Positions 8,811 through 18,068 of a stretch of 64,000 nt of DNA are shown piece after piece. The first letter of the stretch is position 1; every line of letters starts with the position of its first letter. Below the pieces are notes generated by a model. It searched no databases. It was given only the letters and a program-made list of their open reading frames with translations, and was not told where the DNA came from. This stretch comes from Candidatus Aalborgiella aggregata (GTDB lineage: Bacteria; Pseudomonadota; Gammaproteobacteria; Burkholderiales; Burkholderiaceae_C). The position numbers and the translations under genes were made by a program. The stretch lies in assembly GCA_016705065.1 (NCBI GenBank), contig JADIYY010000002.1, positions 62,001 through 126,000 of the forward strand, given 5' to 3'.

Positions 8811-9992
8811 TTATCGCCACACCCGCAGTAATTTGCCACTATCGGTCAACAAATACAGCCACCCGTCGGGTCCTTGGCGCACATCGCGGATGCGCTCACC
8901 CAAATTAGCCAGCAGTCGCTCGCGGGACTGCTCGGTTTGATGGTCTGGATTCAACACAATTCGCCACAGTGCAGTGCCTGCCAGTGCACCACTGAAGAGG
9001 TTGCCACGGTATTCAGGAAATTTATCGCCCGTGTAAAACGCCAAACCACTCGGTGCGATGGAAGATTTCATCAAACCAATGTGCGGACTGCCATCGCGCG
9101 TGAGCCAAACTACTACGGGTTGTTCCATGCCCGCTTTGGCAGAACCCTCACCCACTTGGATGCTGATGCCATATTCTTGCCCATGGCTGATAACCGGCCA
9201 GCCATAATTTTTGCCAGCCAACACGCGGTTGATCTCATCGCCACCTTGTGGGCCATGCTCGCTCACCCACAGCTCGCCCGTGGTCGGGTGCAATGCTGCA
9301 CCCTGCGGGTTGCGGTGACCATAGCTCCAAATGCCCGCCTGTGCGTTGCGCTCTGCAAATTGTGGGTTGGCAGGTGCAGCTTTGCCATCTGTGGTGATGC
9401 GCACCACTTTGCCATTGCCACGCGTGAGATCTTGTGCATGCACACGCTCAGAGCGAGATTGCCTGTCGCCCAATGTGATAAACAAATGGCCGTTGCGATC
9501 AAACACCAAGCGCGAACCAAAATGTCCACTGGAATTAACTTTGGGTATCTGCCTGTAAATCACCACCCCGTCTTTCAATTTGGATTCGGTGACATTCAAA
9601 CTGGCGCGTAAAACAGCTGTGCCAGTGCGGCTGGTGTTATTGGCATCACTTTCAGAAAATGTCAGGTAAATGCGTTGATTAACCGCGAATGCGGGGTCAA
9701 GCACCACGTCCAATAAACCGCCTTGCCCCTCAGAATTAACTTCAGGCACACCTTGTATGAGCGCGAGCATTTGGCCATTGGCAGACAGCAGTTTCAGTGT
9801 GCCTTTTCGCTCTGTCACCAACATGCGACCATCAGGCAAAAAAGCCAAACCCCATGGACTTTGCAAACTGTTGTTCAGCTCCGTCACTTGCAGTTTGATT
9901 GCCGACGGTTGTACAACTTGGGCTGCTACAGGTAATGGCAATGACAGTGCCATACCCAAACACAGCAGAACATGCTTCAAAAAACGAGCCAT
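8811..9992 (-). CDS. PQQ-dependent soluble aldose-sugar dehydrogenase family protein (YliI-like)
   Basis: The 393-residue protein has a signal peptide (about residues 1-25, ending PVAAQ) and a six-bladed quinoprotein glucose dehydrogenase-type propeller: LQSPWGLAFLPDGRMLVTER, SGHFGSRLVFDRNGHLFITLGD, WSYGHRNPQGAALHP and WVSEHGPQGGDEIN, where the conserved His and Arg residues form the active site. Members oxidise aldose sugars in the periplasm with PQQ. The ATG at 9992 directly precedes the signal peptide; an upstream in-frame start at 10013 is less likely. It lies 30 bases upstream of alaS on the same strand. Confidence 0.9.
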   Translation of the reverse strand: MARFLKHVLLCLGMALSLPLPVAAQVVQPSAIKLQVTELNNSLQSPWGLAFLPDGRMLVTERKGTLKLLSANGQMLALIQGVPEVNSEGQGGLLDVVLDPAFAVNQRIYLTFSESDANNTSRTGTAVLRASLNVTESKLKDGVVIYRQIPKVNSSGHFGSRLVFDRNGHLFITLGDRQSRSERVHAQDLTRGNGKVVRITTDGKAAPANPQFAERNAQAGIWSYGHRNPQGAALHPTTGELWVSEHGPQGGDEINRVLAGKNYGWPVISHGQEYGISIQVGEGSAKAGMEQPVVVWLTRDGSPHIGLMKSSIAPSGLAFYTGDKFPEYRGNLFSGALAGTALWRIVLNPDHQTEQSRERLLANLGERIRDVRQGPDGWLYLLTDSGKLLRVWR

Positions 9993-10045
9993 GTTCTGCC
10001 GATGATTAACCACTTACATTCTCAAAGTGAATAAGTCAAAGCGAA

Positions 10046-12544
10046 TTAGGGCTTCAGCACCAAAGCATCGCCCACTGCCGGTGGATTGAGTTTGAATGCG
10101 CGGTTGGGTTGCGCGGCGATGCCGGCCCATTGCAGGCTCATGTCTCTGTAGCGTGGTGAGAATACCAAGCCGCTTTGTCCCGTTTGGTAAATGAAACTGG
10201 ATTTGTCCAAATCGGACAAATCAAACACGCTGCGCAAGCTGGCGGCGTGGCGGTTGTGGAAGGGTTCGGCTTCGTTCAGCCAATATTGCCCCACGTTCAC
10301 GGTCCATGGGTCGCCCGATGTAGGCACCACCACATCAAACATTTTGGCCAAAGGCGCGACGTTGCCAAAGGGTTTGTGAATAGACCTTGCCACGTGTGCC
10401 ACGCCCCATTGCCATTTGCTAGGGTCTGCACCGTATTTGGCGCTCAGGCGGTCCAAAGCCCGCGTCATCGCATCGGCGGATTGCTCGGCGCACGATTTGG
10501 GCGCGCACCAAGTGGCATCGTTGCTCAACATGCTTTGTTCCACCACGCCACGGAACTGGCGCTTTCCATAGAGTGCTTTGAATTTTTCTTCACCAATTTT
10601 GGGCACCACCAAGCCCCGCGCCAATTCATCGGCCCAAGTAGCAAACACCAAAGGCGCGCTGCTTGCGGCTTGCATATTGCCGTCAAAGTCCTTCATCATG
10701 GTTTGTGCAGCACCCGCCAATGCATGTTTGCTTCTGGCTTCGCGCACAACGGGCAACAACTTTTGCGTGGCCAATGAGGTGGTGTCCGCTTGAATTTTGT
10801 GCATAGAAGCTGCGTCGTGCTTTGGCGTGGCAGCCATCAATGCCTCAATGCGGTCAAAACGCTCTGGTGTGGCCCAGTCGCCAGTGATGAAATGCGGGTA
10901 ATCTTTGGGGTGAATGCGTTGGTTGGCTGTGGCTACCCAGCCTTTTTGACCGTCGTCTTGCGGTGTTTGCGCATAGGGCAACCAGCCTGTCCAATCGTAT
11001 TTGGCATCCCAACCGGGTGCAGGCGCTGCGCCTTTGATGTCATTGTCAGCGCTTCTTACCGGCACTTTGCCAATGGCTTTGTAAGCAATTTTGCCCGACA
11101 CATCGGCCATGACGGCGTTTTGCATGGGTGAGTGATAGCCTGAAAACGCTTGGATAAGCTCGTCCACGCTTTGCGCTTTTTGCGCATTGATGCCCGCCAG
11201 CACCGTGGTGTTGTCGGCATCCAAAGCGGACCAGCGCAATGCAATCACAAACTTGTTGGTATCCAACACCGCTGCGTGCACCGCTTGCGCGTCGCTGATA
11301 ACAGGGCCGTGGCGGGTGCTGCGGTAGCTGTAGCTCACATCGGGCTGACCTTTGACTTTGATGGTGTCGGTGCGGGTTTCAAAATCGGCCCAACCGGTGG
11401 GAGTTTTGTATTGTTTGGGGTTGGCAGGGTTGATTTGCTCCAAATACAAATCTTGCACATCAGGCCCCGTATTGGTAAAGCCCCAAGCCACTTTGGCGGT
11501 GCGCCCAAGCACAACTGATGGCAAGCCCGGCAAAGTTGCGCCCACAGCTTCATATACGCCTGGCACATGCATGCCTGCAAAATACCAAATGGCCGGTGCG
11601 CTCAAACCCAAATGCGGATCGTTGGCCAGCAAAGGTTTGCCGCTGACCGTATGGCTGCCCGCCACCACCCAGTTGTTGCTGCCCTTGCCTTCAATATTGC
11701 CAATTTCGCTGCCAATGATGTTGGCAGCTACATCGCCAGCAGATTCTTGTTTTGCTACAGATTTAGTAGCATCATAGGCAATATTCACGCCGGATACAGC
11801 CTGATTTTCTATAAATTTTTGGCCAGCTGCCTTGATTTCGGCCGCTTTGAACACACCCAAATCGGCATAGAGTTTGGACAAATCCACTTTGGAAATCGGC
11901 GCATCACCCGGATAGGCAGGGAACAAATCCCACACCTGTTTGGTTGGCAATTTTTGTGCGGTGGACAAGCGCCCAAACTCGGTGCCCCAGTTACCACCCA
12001 AGTCCAAAGCCATCATGATCGCCCAACCCACGCTGTCAACACCCGTCCACGCGGCAGGTTTCACACCCAACACATGAAACTCTGGCGGCAAAGCTTGGCT
12101 GCTGGTGGCATAAAAGGCATTGATGCCATCGGCATAGGCTTTGACTTGCGCTTTGGCATCAGCGGGCATCGCATCAAACTGCTTTTGCGCGGCACGGATG
12201 ATGCCCAAACTGCGCATGAGTTTGTCGGTTTCTAAAGTGGCTGCGCCCAACATGGCGCTCAACTCGCCATGCATGATGCGGCGGTTGAAGTCCAGTTGCC
12301 AGCTGCGCTCTTGCGCATGGGTATAACCCAGCGCAAAGGCCGCGTCGTCTACATTTTTGGCATGAATGTGCGTGATGTCAGACGCGTCACGCGTGATGCG
12401 CACCTCGTCTTTCAGCCCCGCCGCAGATAGCTTTTGTTCACCCGACAGCGTGGGAAAACTGCGCCACACATAAATAACACCCGCTATGCTGGCAAGTACC
12501 AGCAGCAAAAACAACCACCAAATAATTTTTTTTAATATGCGCAA
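10046..12544 (-). CDS. Penicillin/acyl-homoserine-lactone acylase family protein (Ntn hydrolase)
   Basis: The 832-residue protein has an N-terminal membrane anchor or signal (about residues 5-27), an alpha-chain region (LGYTHAQERSWQLDFNRRI), a linker, and the Gly-Ser processing site GKGSNNW with the nucleophile Ser at about 289. The beta chain begins there with NDPHLGL and further family motifs. Such enzymes self-cleave and hydrolyse amide bonds of penicillins, acyl-homoserine lactones or other N-acyl compounds in the periplasm; the substrate here is unknown. The start is TTG at 12544, with GAGG upstream. Residues about 243-264, just before the processing site, are encoded by a copy of the window's repeat family. 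Confidence 0.9.
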   Translation of the reverse strand: MRILKKIIWWLFLLLVLASIAGVIYVWRSFPTLSGEQKLSAAGLKDEVRITRDASDITHIHAKNVDDAAFALGYTHAQERSWQLDFNRRIMHGELSAMLGAATLETDKLMRSLGIIRAAQKQFDAMPADAKAQVKAYADGINAFYATSSQALPPEFHVLGVKPAAWTGVDSVGWAIMMALDLGGNWGTEFGRLSTAQKLPTKQVWDLFPAYPGDAPISKVDLSKLYADLGVFKAAEIKAAGQKFIENQAVSGVNIAYDATKSVAKQESAGDVAANIIGSEIGNIEGKGSNNWVVAGSHTVSGKPLLANDPHLGLSAPAIWYFAGMHVPGVYEAVGATLPGLPSVVLGRTAKVAWGFTNTGPDVQDLYLEQINPANPKQYKTPTGWADFETRTDTIKVKGQPDVSYSYRSTRHGPVISDAQAVHAAVLDTNKFVIALRWSALDADNTTVLAGINAQKAQSVDELIQAFSGYHSPMQNAVMADVSGKIAYKAIGKVPVRSADNDIKGAAPAPGWDAKYDWTGWLPYAQTPQDDGQKGWVATANQRIHPKDYPHFITGDWATPERFDRIEALMAATPKHDAASMHKIQADTTSLATQKLLPVVREARSKHALAGAAQTMMKDFDGNMQAASSAPLVFATWADELARGLVVPKIGEEKFKALYGKRQFRGVVEQSMLSNDATWCAPKSCAEQSADAMTRALDRLSAKYGADPSKWQWGVAHVARSIHKPFGNVAPLAKMFDVVVPTSGDPWTVNVGQYWLNEAEPFHNRHAASLRSVFDLSDLDKSSFIYQTGQSGLVFSPRYRDMSLQWAGIAAQPNRAFKLNPPAVGDALVLKP
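11754..11820 (-). repeat. Repeat-family copy inside the acylase coding sequence
   Basis: On the plus strand it reads GCTACAGATTTAGTAGCATC followed by ATAGGCAATATTCACGCCGG and an AT-rich end. Compared with the reverse complement of copy R4, I count about 39 identical of 54 bases with no gaps. It is in frame and codes for residues about 243-264 in the linker ahead of the catalytic Ser. Its orientation matches that of the gene. Confidence 0.7.
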
Positions 12545-12602
12545 CTCATGCCTCGGGCGAGTCTCCTAAATCTACGAGGGTTTACTTGTAAAAGCTTCTA
12601 CT

Positions 12603-12819
12603 TTACCTTTTAGCTTTGACCGTCAGCGGATAACCAAAACGGTCCACTTTTTTGCCAACGGGTACCTTGATCCAGCCCTCGCTCAAACAATACTCTTCCA
12701 CATCAAAACGCTCTTTGTCGTTGAAGAGAATACCAATATCATGTTCAAACACCTTGGCATCATGAAACTTGCTGCGCGCGTCGGTTGACAGGTGGTCTGG
12801 GAATGGGGGTTTGTTTCAT
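12603..12819 (-). pseudogene. DUF3297 family small protein, frameshifted near its start
   Basis: In one frame the region encodes a nearly complete DUF3297 protein: DHLSTDARSKFHD, then HDIGILFNDKERFDVEEYC, LSEGWIKVPVGKKVDRFG and YPLTVKAKR before TAA. That frame has no usable start codon and meets a TGA just upstream. The ATG at 12819 (MKQTP) is in another frame. Removing one base from the C5 run (plus-strand G run 12805-12809) or the C3 run (12799-12801) joins them as a protein of about 70 residues. The function of the family is unknown. No strong ribosome-binding site precedes the ATG. Confidence 0.75.
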
Positions 12820-13802
12820 TTTGCGGGTTCAGACGCGCAGAACAAAGCCGGACCCTACGCACAATGCTGCCCAGCCAAAGGCTGGCCAACACTGCCAAAT
12901 GCCAAAGGGCCGTCAAAGCCAAATGTGGTTCTGTCGCGCAACTGGCAAGGCACAGCAGCGTAAAATGCCAATGAAGAGGAGCAACTACAAAGCCGCGCGC
13001 CTTGCCGGCCCGCCCTGTCCACCTAAATGGCTGAAATACCTACACGGCATCTTAAAATCATCACATGAATGGCTATGGTTGATCGTGGCCATCGTTGTTT
13101 TGGTGCGGTGTTTTGGGCTTGTCTGCGTATGGTGCTAAAAAATGGTCGGAAGTAAGTGAAAAGACCCTAGCTGGGCGAGCAGCCTTTCAACGGCGTTAGA
13201 AGGTGGTGCTGAGGTGTAGTTTTTGGATTGGGGGACGGCTCAGTGGCGGAAGCACGCTTGGCTGGCTGACATTAATGGCGCGTAGGGCTTTTTCCCCTCT
13301 GGGTGACCCCGCCTGGAGGGCGGTTTTTACCATAGGCGAATCCTTTGCGGGAGGTAGCCTAATTCGCGGTCGCAACTACTTTAGGTCAAGTCTTGTTCTA
13401 CCCCATCCCTAAACAGAAGCACCTACTCAATCCCTAAATAATCAGCACTTCTGTTAATTGGAAATTGCTGATTCGATACCGAATGGATACGTAAATTGGC
13501 TACTTGTGTGGTAATGAGCCCAAAATAGGATTGTCATTTGAACGCAAGGCCGTGAATCCCCCGTGTCGAATCAATGAATCCTTGCCCCAACCATCCTCCG
13601 CTTTTGTTGCGGCACCCGGCACAATCGGTAAACCTTCCTGCTGGCTCGTGCCGTCGTTGCTAAAAGGGGATAGATTACCTTATCTGGTTGGCCTGCTTGA
13701 ATTGCTTCGACGCACATTTTGTTCGAATCATTCCACAAACCACAGCGACAACAAAACGGTCAATGCCAATGTCGTGCCCATGCAATTTCTCCTATGGAAA
13801 TG
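12820..13802. other. About 980 bases with no recognisable gene
   Basis: No reading frame here resembles a family I know, and none combines a good start, a Shine-Dalgarno and plausible composition. Around 13060-13150 two plus-strand frames carry a hydrophobic stretch (LWLIVAIVVLV) and a basic tail (AYGAKKWSEV) that could be fragments of one small membrane protein separated by a frame change. On the minus strand a GGAG followed by ATG near 13780 opens only an 18-codon frame. The stretch may hold decayed genes or a remnant of transferred DNA. Confidence 0.4.
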
Positions 13803-14546
13803 CTAGCCACCCAAGCCCACATACACATTCTGCACATCATCATTGCCATCAATCGCGCCTAAGAAGTCTTCAACTTCCTGCAATTGCTCAGCACTGAGGG
13901 TTGAAGGGTCGATTGGGTTTTTGGGTTTGTAGCCGAGTTTGGCGGACAGGACGGTGAAACCGTGATTTGGCAGGGCTCGGCTGACAAGGTCGAGGTCTGA
14001 GGCATCGGTGTAGAAAATGGATGTGGTGACTTTGCCATCTTCATCGGCGTCACCTGCTTCAAAATCTTGTGCACCAGCTTCAATGGCGGCCATTTCGGCA
14101 TCGGCGTCTTTCGCGCCAGCTTCCCTATTTGCGGGTTCGGCCTCAATGATGCCCACGTGGTTAAAGTCCCACGACACTGAGCCTGAAGTGCCCAATTGCC
14201 CTTTGCGAAACAGTACGCGCATTTCAGGGGCTGTGCGTTTCACGTTGTCGGTCAAGCATTCCACCATCACAGCAACTTGGTGTGGTGCAAAGCCTTCGTA
14301 AATGACGTGTTCGTAGCTGATGTTTTCACCCGTCAAACCTGCGCCTTTTTTAATGGCGCGTTCCAGCGTGTCTTTGGGCATGGACACTTTGCGTGCCTGC
14401 TCCACACACATGCGCAGTTTGGAATTGCTGGCCGGGTCTGCCCCATTGCGCGCCGCCACCACGATGTCTTTGACCAAGCGGCCAAACAATTTACCCTTGG
14501 CACTGGCTGCCAGTTCTTTGCCTTTTGCTTTCCATTGCGCACCCAT
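13803..14546 (-). CDS. YebC/PmpR (TACO1) family protein
   Basis: The 247-residue protein is full length for the YebC/TACO1 family, with GRLVKDIVVAARNGADPASN, MPKDTLERAIKKGAG and the YEGFAPHQVAVMVECLTDN segment. The family was described as DNA-binding transcriptional regulators and more recently linked to translation of difficult sequences. The N-terminus (MGAQWKAKGKELAASAKGK) is closer to the YeeN-like branch than to classical YebC (MAGHSKW). It stands alone, without an evident operon partner. Confidence 0.92.
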   Translation of the reverse strand: MGAQWKAKGKELAASAKGKLFGRLVKDIVVAARNGADPASNSKLRMCVEQARKVSMPKDTLERAIKKGAGLTGENISYEHVIYEGFAPHQVAVMVECLTDNVKRTAPEMRVLFRKGQLGTSGSVSWDFNHVGIIEAEPANREAGAKDADAEMAAIEAGAQDFEAGDADEDGKVTTSIFYTDASDLDLVSRALPNHGFTVLSAKLGYKPKNPIDPSTLSAEQLQEVEDFLGAIDGNDDVQNVYVGLGG

Positions 14547-14607
14547 GACGACTCATCCTTTTTGTGTTCAGATTGAAAGCTACGATTATGAGTGATAAGC
14601 TTACGCT

Positions 14608-16088
14608 ATGAACACTAATCAATCACCTTTATCCAAGTTAAAAGACCCCACCCTGCTGAAAACCGACGCATTGGTTAATGGCGAATGGTTTGCTGGCACC
14701 TCACGCTTTGCTGTGAACGACCCGGCTACTGGCCAAAAACTGGCTGATGTCAGCAATTTAACTGCCAGTGATGCTACAAAGTCAGTAGCATTTGCCAATG
14801 CAGCCTTGCCCGCTTGGCGCGGCAAAACGGGCAAAGAGCGGCATGCTATTTTGCTCAAATGGTTCAACCTCATCATGGCGAACCAAGACGACATTGCCCG
14901 CATTTTGACGGCGGAGCAAGGCAAACCGTATGCAGAAGCCAAAGGCGAAGTGGCGTATGGCGCGAGTTTTGTGGAATGGTTTGCCGAAGAGGCCAAGCGC
15001 GTCAACGGTGAAGTGCTGCCGCAGTTTGACAACAACCGCCGTTTGCTGGTGTTGAAACAGCCCATCGGTGTCTGTGCGGCGATTACACCGTGGAACTTCC
15101 CCATCGCCATGATCACCCGCAAAGTTGCGCCCGCCTTAGCCGCGGGCTGCACGGTGGTGATCAAACCAGCCGAACTGACACCGCTGACCGCCCTCGCTGT
15201 TGCTGAACTGGCCGTGTGCGCGCGGGCATACCTGCGGGCGTGCTGAATATATTGACGGCAGACAGTGACAACTCCATTGCCATTGGCAAAGTGTTTTGCG
15301 ATAGCCCCATCGTGCGGCACATCAGCTTTACCGGCTCTACTGAAGTGGGCCGTATTTTGATGGCACAAAGCGCTCCATCAGTTAAAAAATTGTCACTGGA
15401 ACTGGGTGGTAACGCTCCCTTTATTGTTTTTGATGATGCCGATGTGGACGCCGCTGTGGAAGGCGCCATGGCCAGCAAATACCGTAACGCTGGGCAAACC
15501 TGCGTGTGTGCCAACCGCATCTATGTGCAAGAGGCGGTGTACGATGAATTTGCAGAGAAATTTTCGGCCAAAGTCAGAGCTCTCAAAGTCGGCAACGGTT
15601 TTGAAGACGGCGTGGTGCAAGGCCCATTGATTGAACCCGCCGCTATTGAAAAGGTAGCTAAACACGTGGCTGATGCACTAGCCAAAGGCGGCACTTTACT
15701 GGCGGGTGGCAAGCAGTTGGACGGCCAGTTTTTTCAACCCACTTTGATCGGCAACGCCACCGCCGACATGCTGTGCGCACGCGAAGAAACCTTTGGCCCA
15801 TTCGCGCCCATATTCAAATTCAAAACCGATCAAGATGCCATTGACGCAGCCAACAACACTGAATTTGGTTTGGCCAGCTACCTTTATAGCCGCGACATTG
15901 GTCGCATCTTCCGCGTGTCAGAAGCCTTAGAGTACGGCATGGTCGGCATCAACGCCGGCGTCATCGCTACCGAGCACGTGCCATTTGGCGGTGTCAAACA
16001 ATCCGGCCTGGGCCGCGAAGGTTCGCACCACGGCATGGACGAGTATTTAGAGATGAAGTATTTGTGTTTGGGTGATATATTGAAATAA
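14608..16088 (+). pseudogene. gabD: NADP-dependent succinate-semialdehyde dehydrogenase, split by a 2-base insertion
   Basis: Both halves belong to one aldehyde dehydrogenase of about 492 residues. The first frame (from 14608) covers the N-terminus through PWNFPIAMITRKVAPALAAG and TPLTALAVAELAV. The second continues with RAGIPAGVLNILTAD, the ELGGNAPF motif, the catalytic Cys in GQTCVCANR and the C-terminus to 16088. The frames change at 15214-15226 within GTGTGCGCGCGGG; dropping one GT dinucleotide restores the family sequence. GabD oxidises succinate semialdehyde to succinate in GABA catabolism. As read, the product would stop after 212 residues, before the active site. This could be decay, reversible slippage in the dinucleotide tract, or a sequencing error. 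Confidence 0.88.
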
Positions 16089-16089
16089 T

Positions 16090-16809
16090 TTATTTCAATT
16101 CGTACTCAAACGTGCTCACCACGCGCAATCGTTTCACGCGCGAGCTGGTGTCGTCTGCATCGCTGCCATCGTCACCACTGATGCGTATCGCACCTTGGTT
16201 GGCGTTTTTCAAAGCACCCAAAGTTGCACCCGCTTCAGCGGCGAATTTAACGGCTTGGTCTTTAGCGTTGCGGGTGGCTTCGGCCAATAGAGGTGCTTTG
16301 ATGTCGTTGAACCCGCGCAACTGGTAGCGTGGTCCACCAAAACCACCTTCACCGCCCAATTGAATGCCCGCTTGAATCAGCGGGTCCACCGCCAACGCGG
16401 CTTTTTCAACTTCTTTCACGCGTGTCGATTTCACCAATACCTGGCTCGTGCCATTGAAGCGCAAAGGCACATTGCCCTGCGCATAATCGCGCGCCATCAA
16501 ATCTTGCACGCTCAAAGGGCGTGGCTCAATTTCAGCTTCGGTGAAACCACGCGCTTTTAAAAATGCAATCACCTTGTCGCGGTCGGTACTCAGTGCCTGT
16601 TGTACCGCGCCAAACTCATTTCCCGCGCGTCTGAAAGCCAAGGTCCAAACAACATAATCCGACTCCACATCTTTTTCAGCCAAGCCTTTGACAGTGACAG
16701 ACCGGTCCGCCATGCGAAAGCGCTCTAGTCCGCTACTCACCGCAAAACCAGCCAATGCAATGCCAGCAGCTACCAGCAGAGCGGTCAAAATACGGGGCGT
16801 GTTGTTCAT
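16090..16809 (-). CDS. SIMPL-domain (DUF541) protein
   Basis: A 239-residue protein with an N-terminal signal or anchor (LLVAAGIALAGFAVSSGL), the SIMPL-type VTVKGLAEKDVESDYVVWTL beginning, a GTSQVLVKST segment and a YQLRGFNDIKAPLLAEATRN segment near the C-terminus. SIMPL proteins are periplasmic or membrane-associated with poorly known function; some are linked to oxidative-stress tolerance. It converges on gabD with only one base between the stops. No partner gene is apparent. Confidence 0.85.
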   Translation of the reverse strand: MNNTPRILTALLVAAGIALAGFAVSSGLERFRMADRSVTVKGLAEKDVESDYVVWTLAFRRAGNEFGAVQQALSTDRDKVIAFLKARGFTEAEIEPRPLSVQDLMARDYAQGNVPLRFNGTSQVLVKSTRVKEVEKAALAVDPLIQAGIQLGGEGGFGGPRYQLRGFNDIKAPLLAEATRNAKDQAVKFAAEAGATLGALKNANQGAIRISGDDGSDADDTSSRVKRLRVVSTFEYELK

Positions 16810-16892
16810 GCAAATCTCCAGTTACAGATGATGATGCAATGATATACCTATGATCGTATAGGTGAAAACAAATTAAAATCTCATTCACTTTC

Positions 16893-16966
16893 GCGGGTGT
16901 CGTTCAGTGGTAGGACTTTTGCTTCCCAAGCAAATAACGAGGGTTCGATTCCCTTCACCCGCTCCA
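16893..16966 (+). tRNA. tRNA-Gly (anticodon CCC)
   Basis: A complete cloverleaf is visible. The acceptor stem GCGGGTG pairs with CACCCGC (16956-16962), the D arm carries AGTGGTA, the anticodon stem-loop is TTTGC-TTCCCAA-GCAAA giving anticodon CCC, and the T arm contains GGTTCGATTCC. CCA is encoded at 16964-16966. It reads the GGG glycine codon. Confidence 0.95.
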
Positions 16967-16989
16967 TTCAAATCATTGTCCACTCCATA

Positions 16990-17388
16990 ATGAAACGCCA
17001 ACGCAGCCTGCTCGCCTACTTGTGGGTGTCACCGGTATCGCTGTTGGGTTTGGGGCTGGGCATGTTGGCTTATGGCTTTGGGGCAACCATGAAGCGGCGA
17101 TTTGGGGTGATTGAAATTGCTGGCAACACGCGCACGCATTGGCTGAACAAAATCAGTACGCGTTACGAAGCCATCACGCTGGGGCACGTGATTTTGGGAC
17201 GCAAGCACGGCGTGCTGAAAGCCTACCGTCGCCACGAACATGTGCATGTGCGGCAATATGAACGCTGGGGAATTTTTTTGCCTGTGATGTACCTGCTGGC
17301 CAGGCGCACGGAGCGCAGAAACCGGAATGTACTTTTGTACATGAGGATTTCGAGCACCGCGCAACGACGCAATTCGCTCAGAAAATGA
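16990..17388 (+). CDS. Small hypothetical protein with a conserved HEHVHVRQYERWG motif
   Basis: A 132-residue protein with an N-terminal hydrophobic segment (LLAYLWVSPVSLLGLGLGML) followed by a domain containing GHVILG and HEHVHVRQYERWG, then a second hydrophobic stretch (IFLPVMYLLA). I know this motif from uncharacterised proteobacterial proteins; the HExxH-like arrangement (HEHVH) invites a metal-binding or peptidase reading, but nothing proves it. The ATG at 16990 lies 24 bases after the tRNA gene, whose sequence is open in the same frame, so longer starts at 16897 are artefacts. Confidence 0.65.
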   Translation: MKRQRSLLAYLWVSPVSLLGLGLGMLAYGFGATMKRRFGVIEIAGNTRTHWLNKISTRYEAITLGHVILGRKHGVLKAYRRHEHVHVRQYERWGIFLPVMYLLARRTERRNRNVLLYMRISSTAQRRNSLRK

Positions 17389-17396
17389 ATTTCAAA

Positions 17397-17984
17397 TTAC
17401 TTGATAGAAACTTCCACTCGGCGCGCTTCTGCATTGCTGCCCGTTGCCAGCATGTCTTCAGGCTTTTTGAGTTCGATTTTGTCTTCAGCCACGCCCAAAC
17501 CCTTCAAAGCATCGCGCACAGCAAAGGCGCGCAGCTTGGAAAGCTCTTCGTTTTTGGCTTTATCGCCAGTTGCGTCATGGAAACCACTGACGATTGCTTT
17601 TTTGCCCGCGCCAACGGCTTTGACCACTTCGGCCAATGCCTCTTTGCCACCAGCTGCGATTTCTGATTTGCCAGAAGCAAAGTAGAACTTGACCACACCG
17701 TTTTCAACTTTCACACTGGCGGCATCGGCTGTTGCAGCAGCTGCGGCTTGTGCGGCAACTGCGGCACTGCTGTCAATTGGCAAAGGTCCAAGAGCTACAG
17801 CTGATGCCCCTGCAGCTCCTGCTGCGCCACTGGTAGTCGTTGCATTGGCAGTAGCGGCAGCGCCCGCGTTCTTCACGTTTTTGAAGTGCATGCTGACACC
17901 GATTGCCAATGCAATCACCAGCGCTACCACACCAAACACCACACCCAAAATCCAGCCGCGGCCGTCGTCTTCGTCAGAAATCAT
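17397..17984 (-). CDS. OmpA-family protein with N-terminal membrane anchor
   Basis: The 195-residue protein has a short acidic cytoplasmic start (MISDEDDGRG), one membrane helix (WILGVVFGVVALVIALAIGV), a long Ala/Thr-rich linker, and a C-terminal OmpA-like domain (VKFYFASGKSEI, AIVSGFHDATGDKAKNEELS, LRAFAVRDALKGLGV, RRVEVSI). Such domains bind peptidoglycan, suggesting a periplasmic role tethered to the inner membrane. A GGAG lies nine bases ahead of ATG 17984. It stands alone between a small hypothetical gene and pdxH. Confidence 0.85.
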   Translation of the reverse strand: MISDEDDGRGWILGVVFGVVALVIALAIGVSMHFKNVKNAGAAATANATTTSGAAGAAGASAVALGPLPIDSSAAVAAQAAAAATADAASVKVENGVVKFYFASGKSEIAAGGKEALAEVVKAVGAGKKAIVSGFHDATGDKAKNEELSKLRAFAVRDALKGLGVAEDKIELKKPEDMLATGSNAEARRVEVSIK

Positions 17985-18068
17985 GCAAAACTCCAATAAT
18001 GATAAAAATACGCTCTAAAACAGAGCCAAAAAACCTGCACAGATTGTAAACGCTTCTATACTTTGAGC

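Noticed and set aside
8874..9611. A 245-codon open frame antisense to the sugar dehydrogenase
   Set aside because: It lies wholly within a conserved gene on the other strand and shows no family features; it is a shadow frame. Similar long antisense frames inside alaS, the acylase, selD and murJ were rejected for the same reason.
13203..13412. A 69-codon plus-strand frame in the gene-poor region
   Set aside because: Unusual composition, no Shine-Dalgarno and no recognised family; not enough to call a gene.
16897..16990. An upstream start for the small hypothetical gene within the tRNA
   Set aside because: It would translate the tRNA-Gly sequence; ATG 16990 is adequate.
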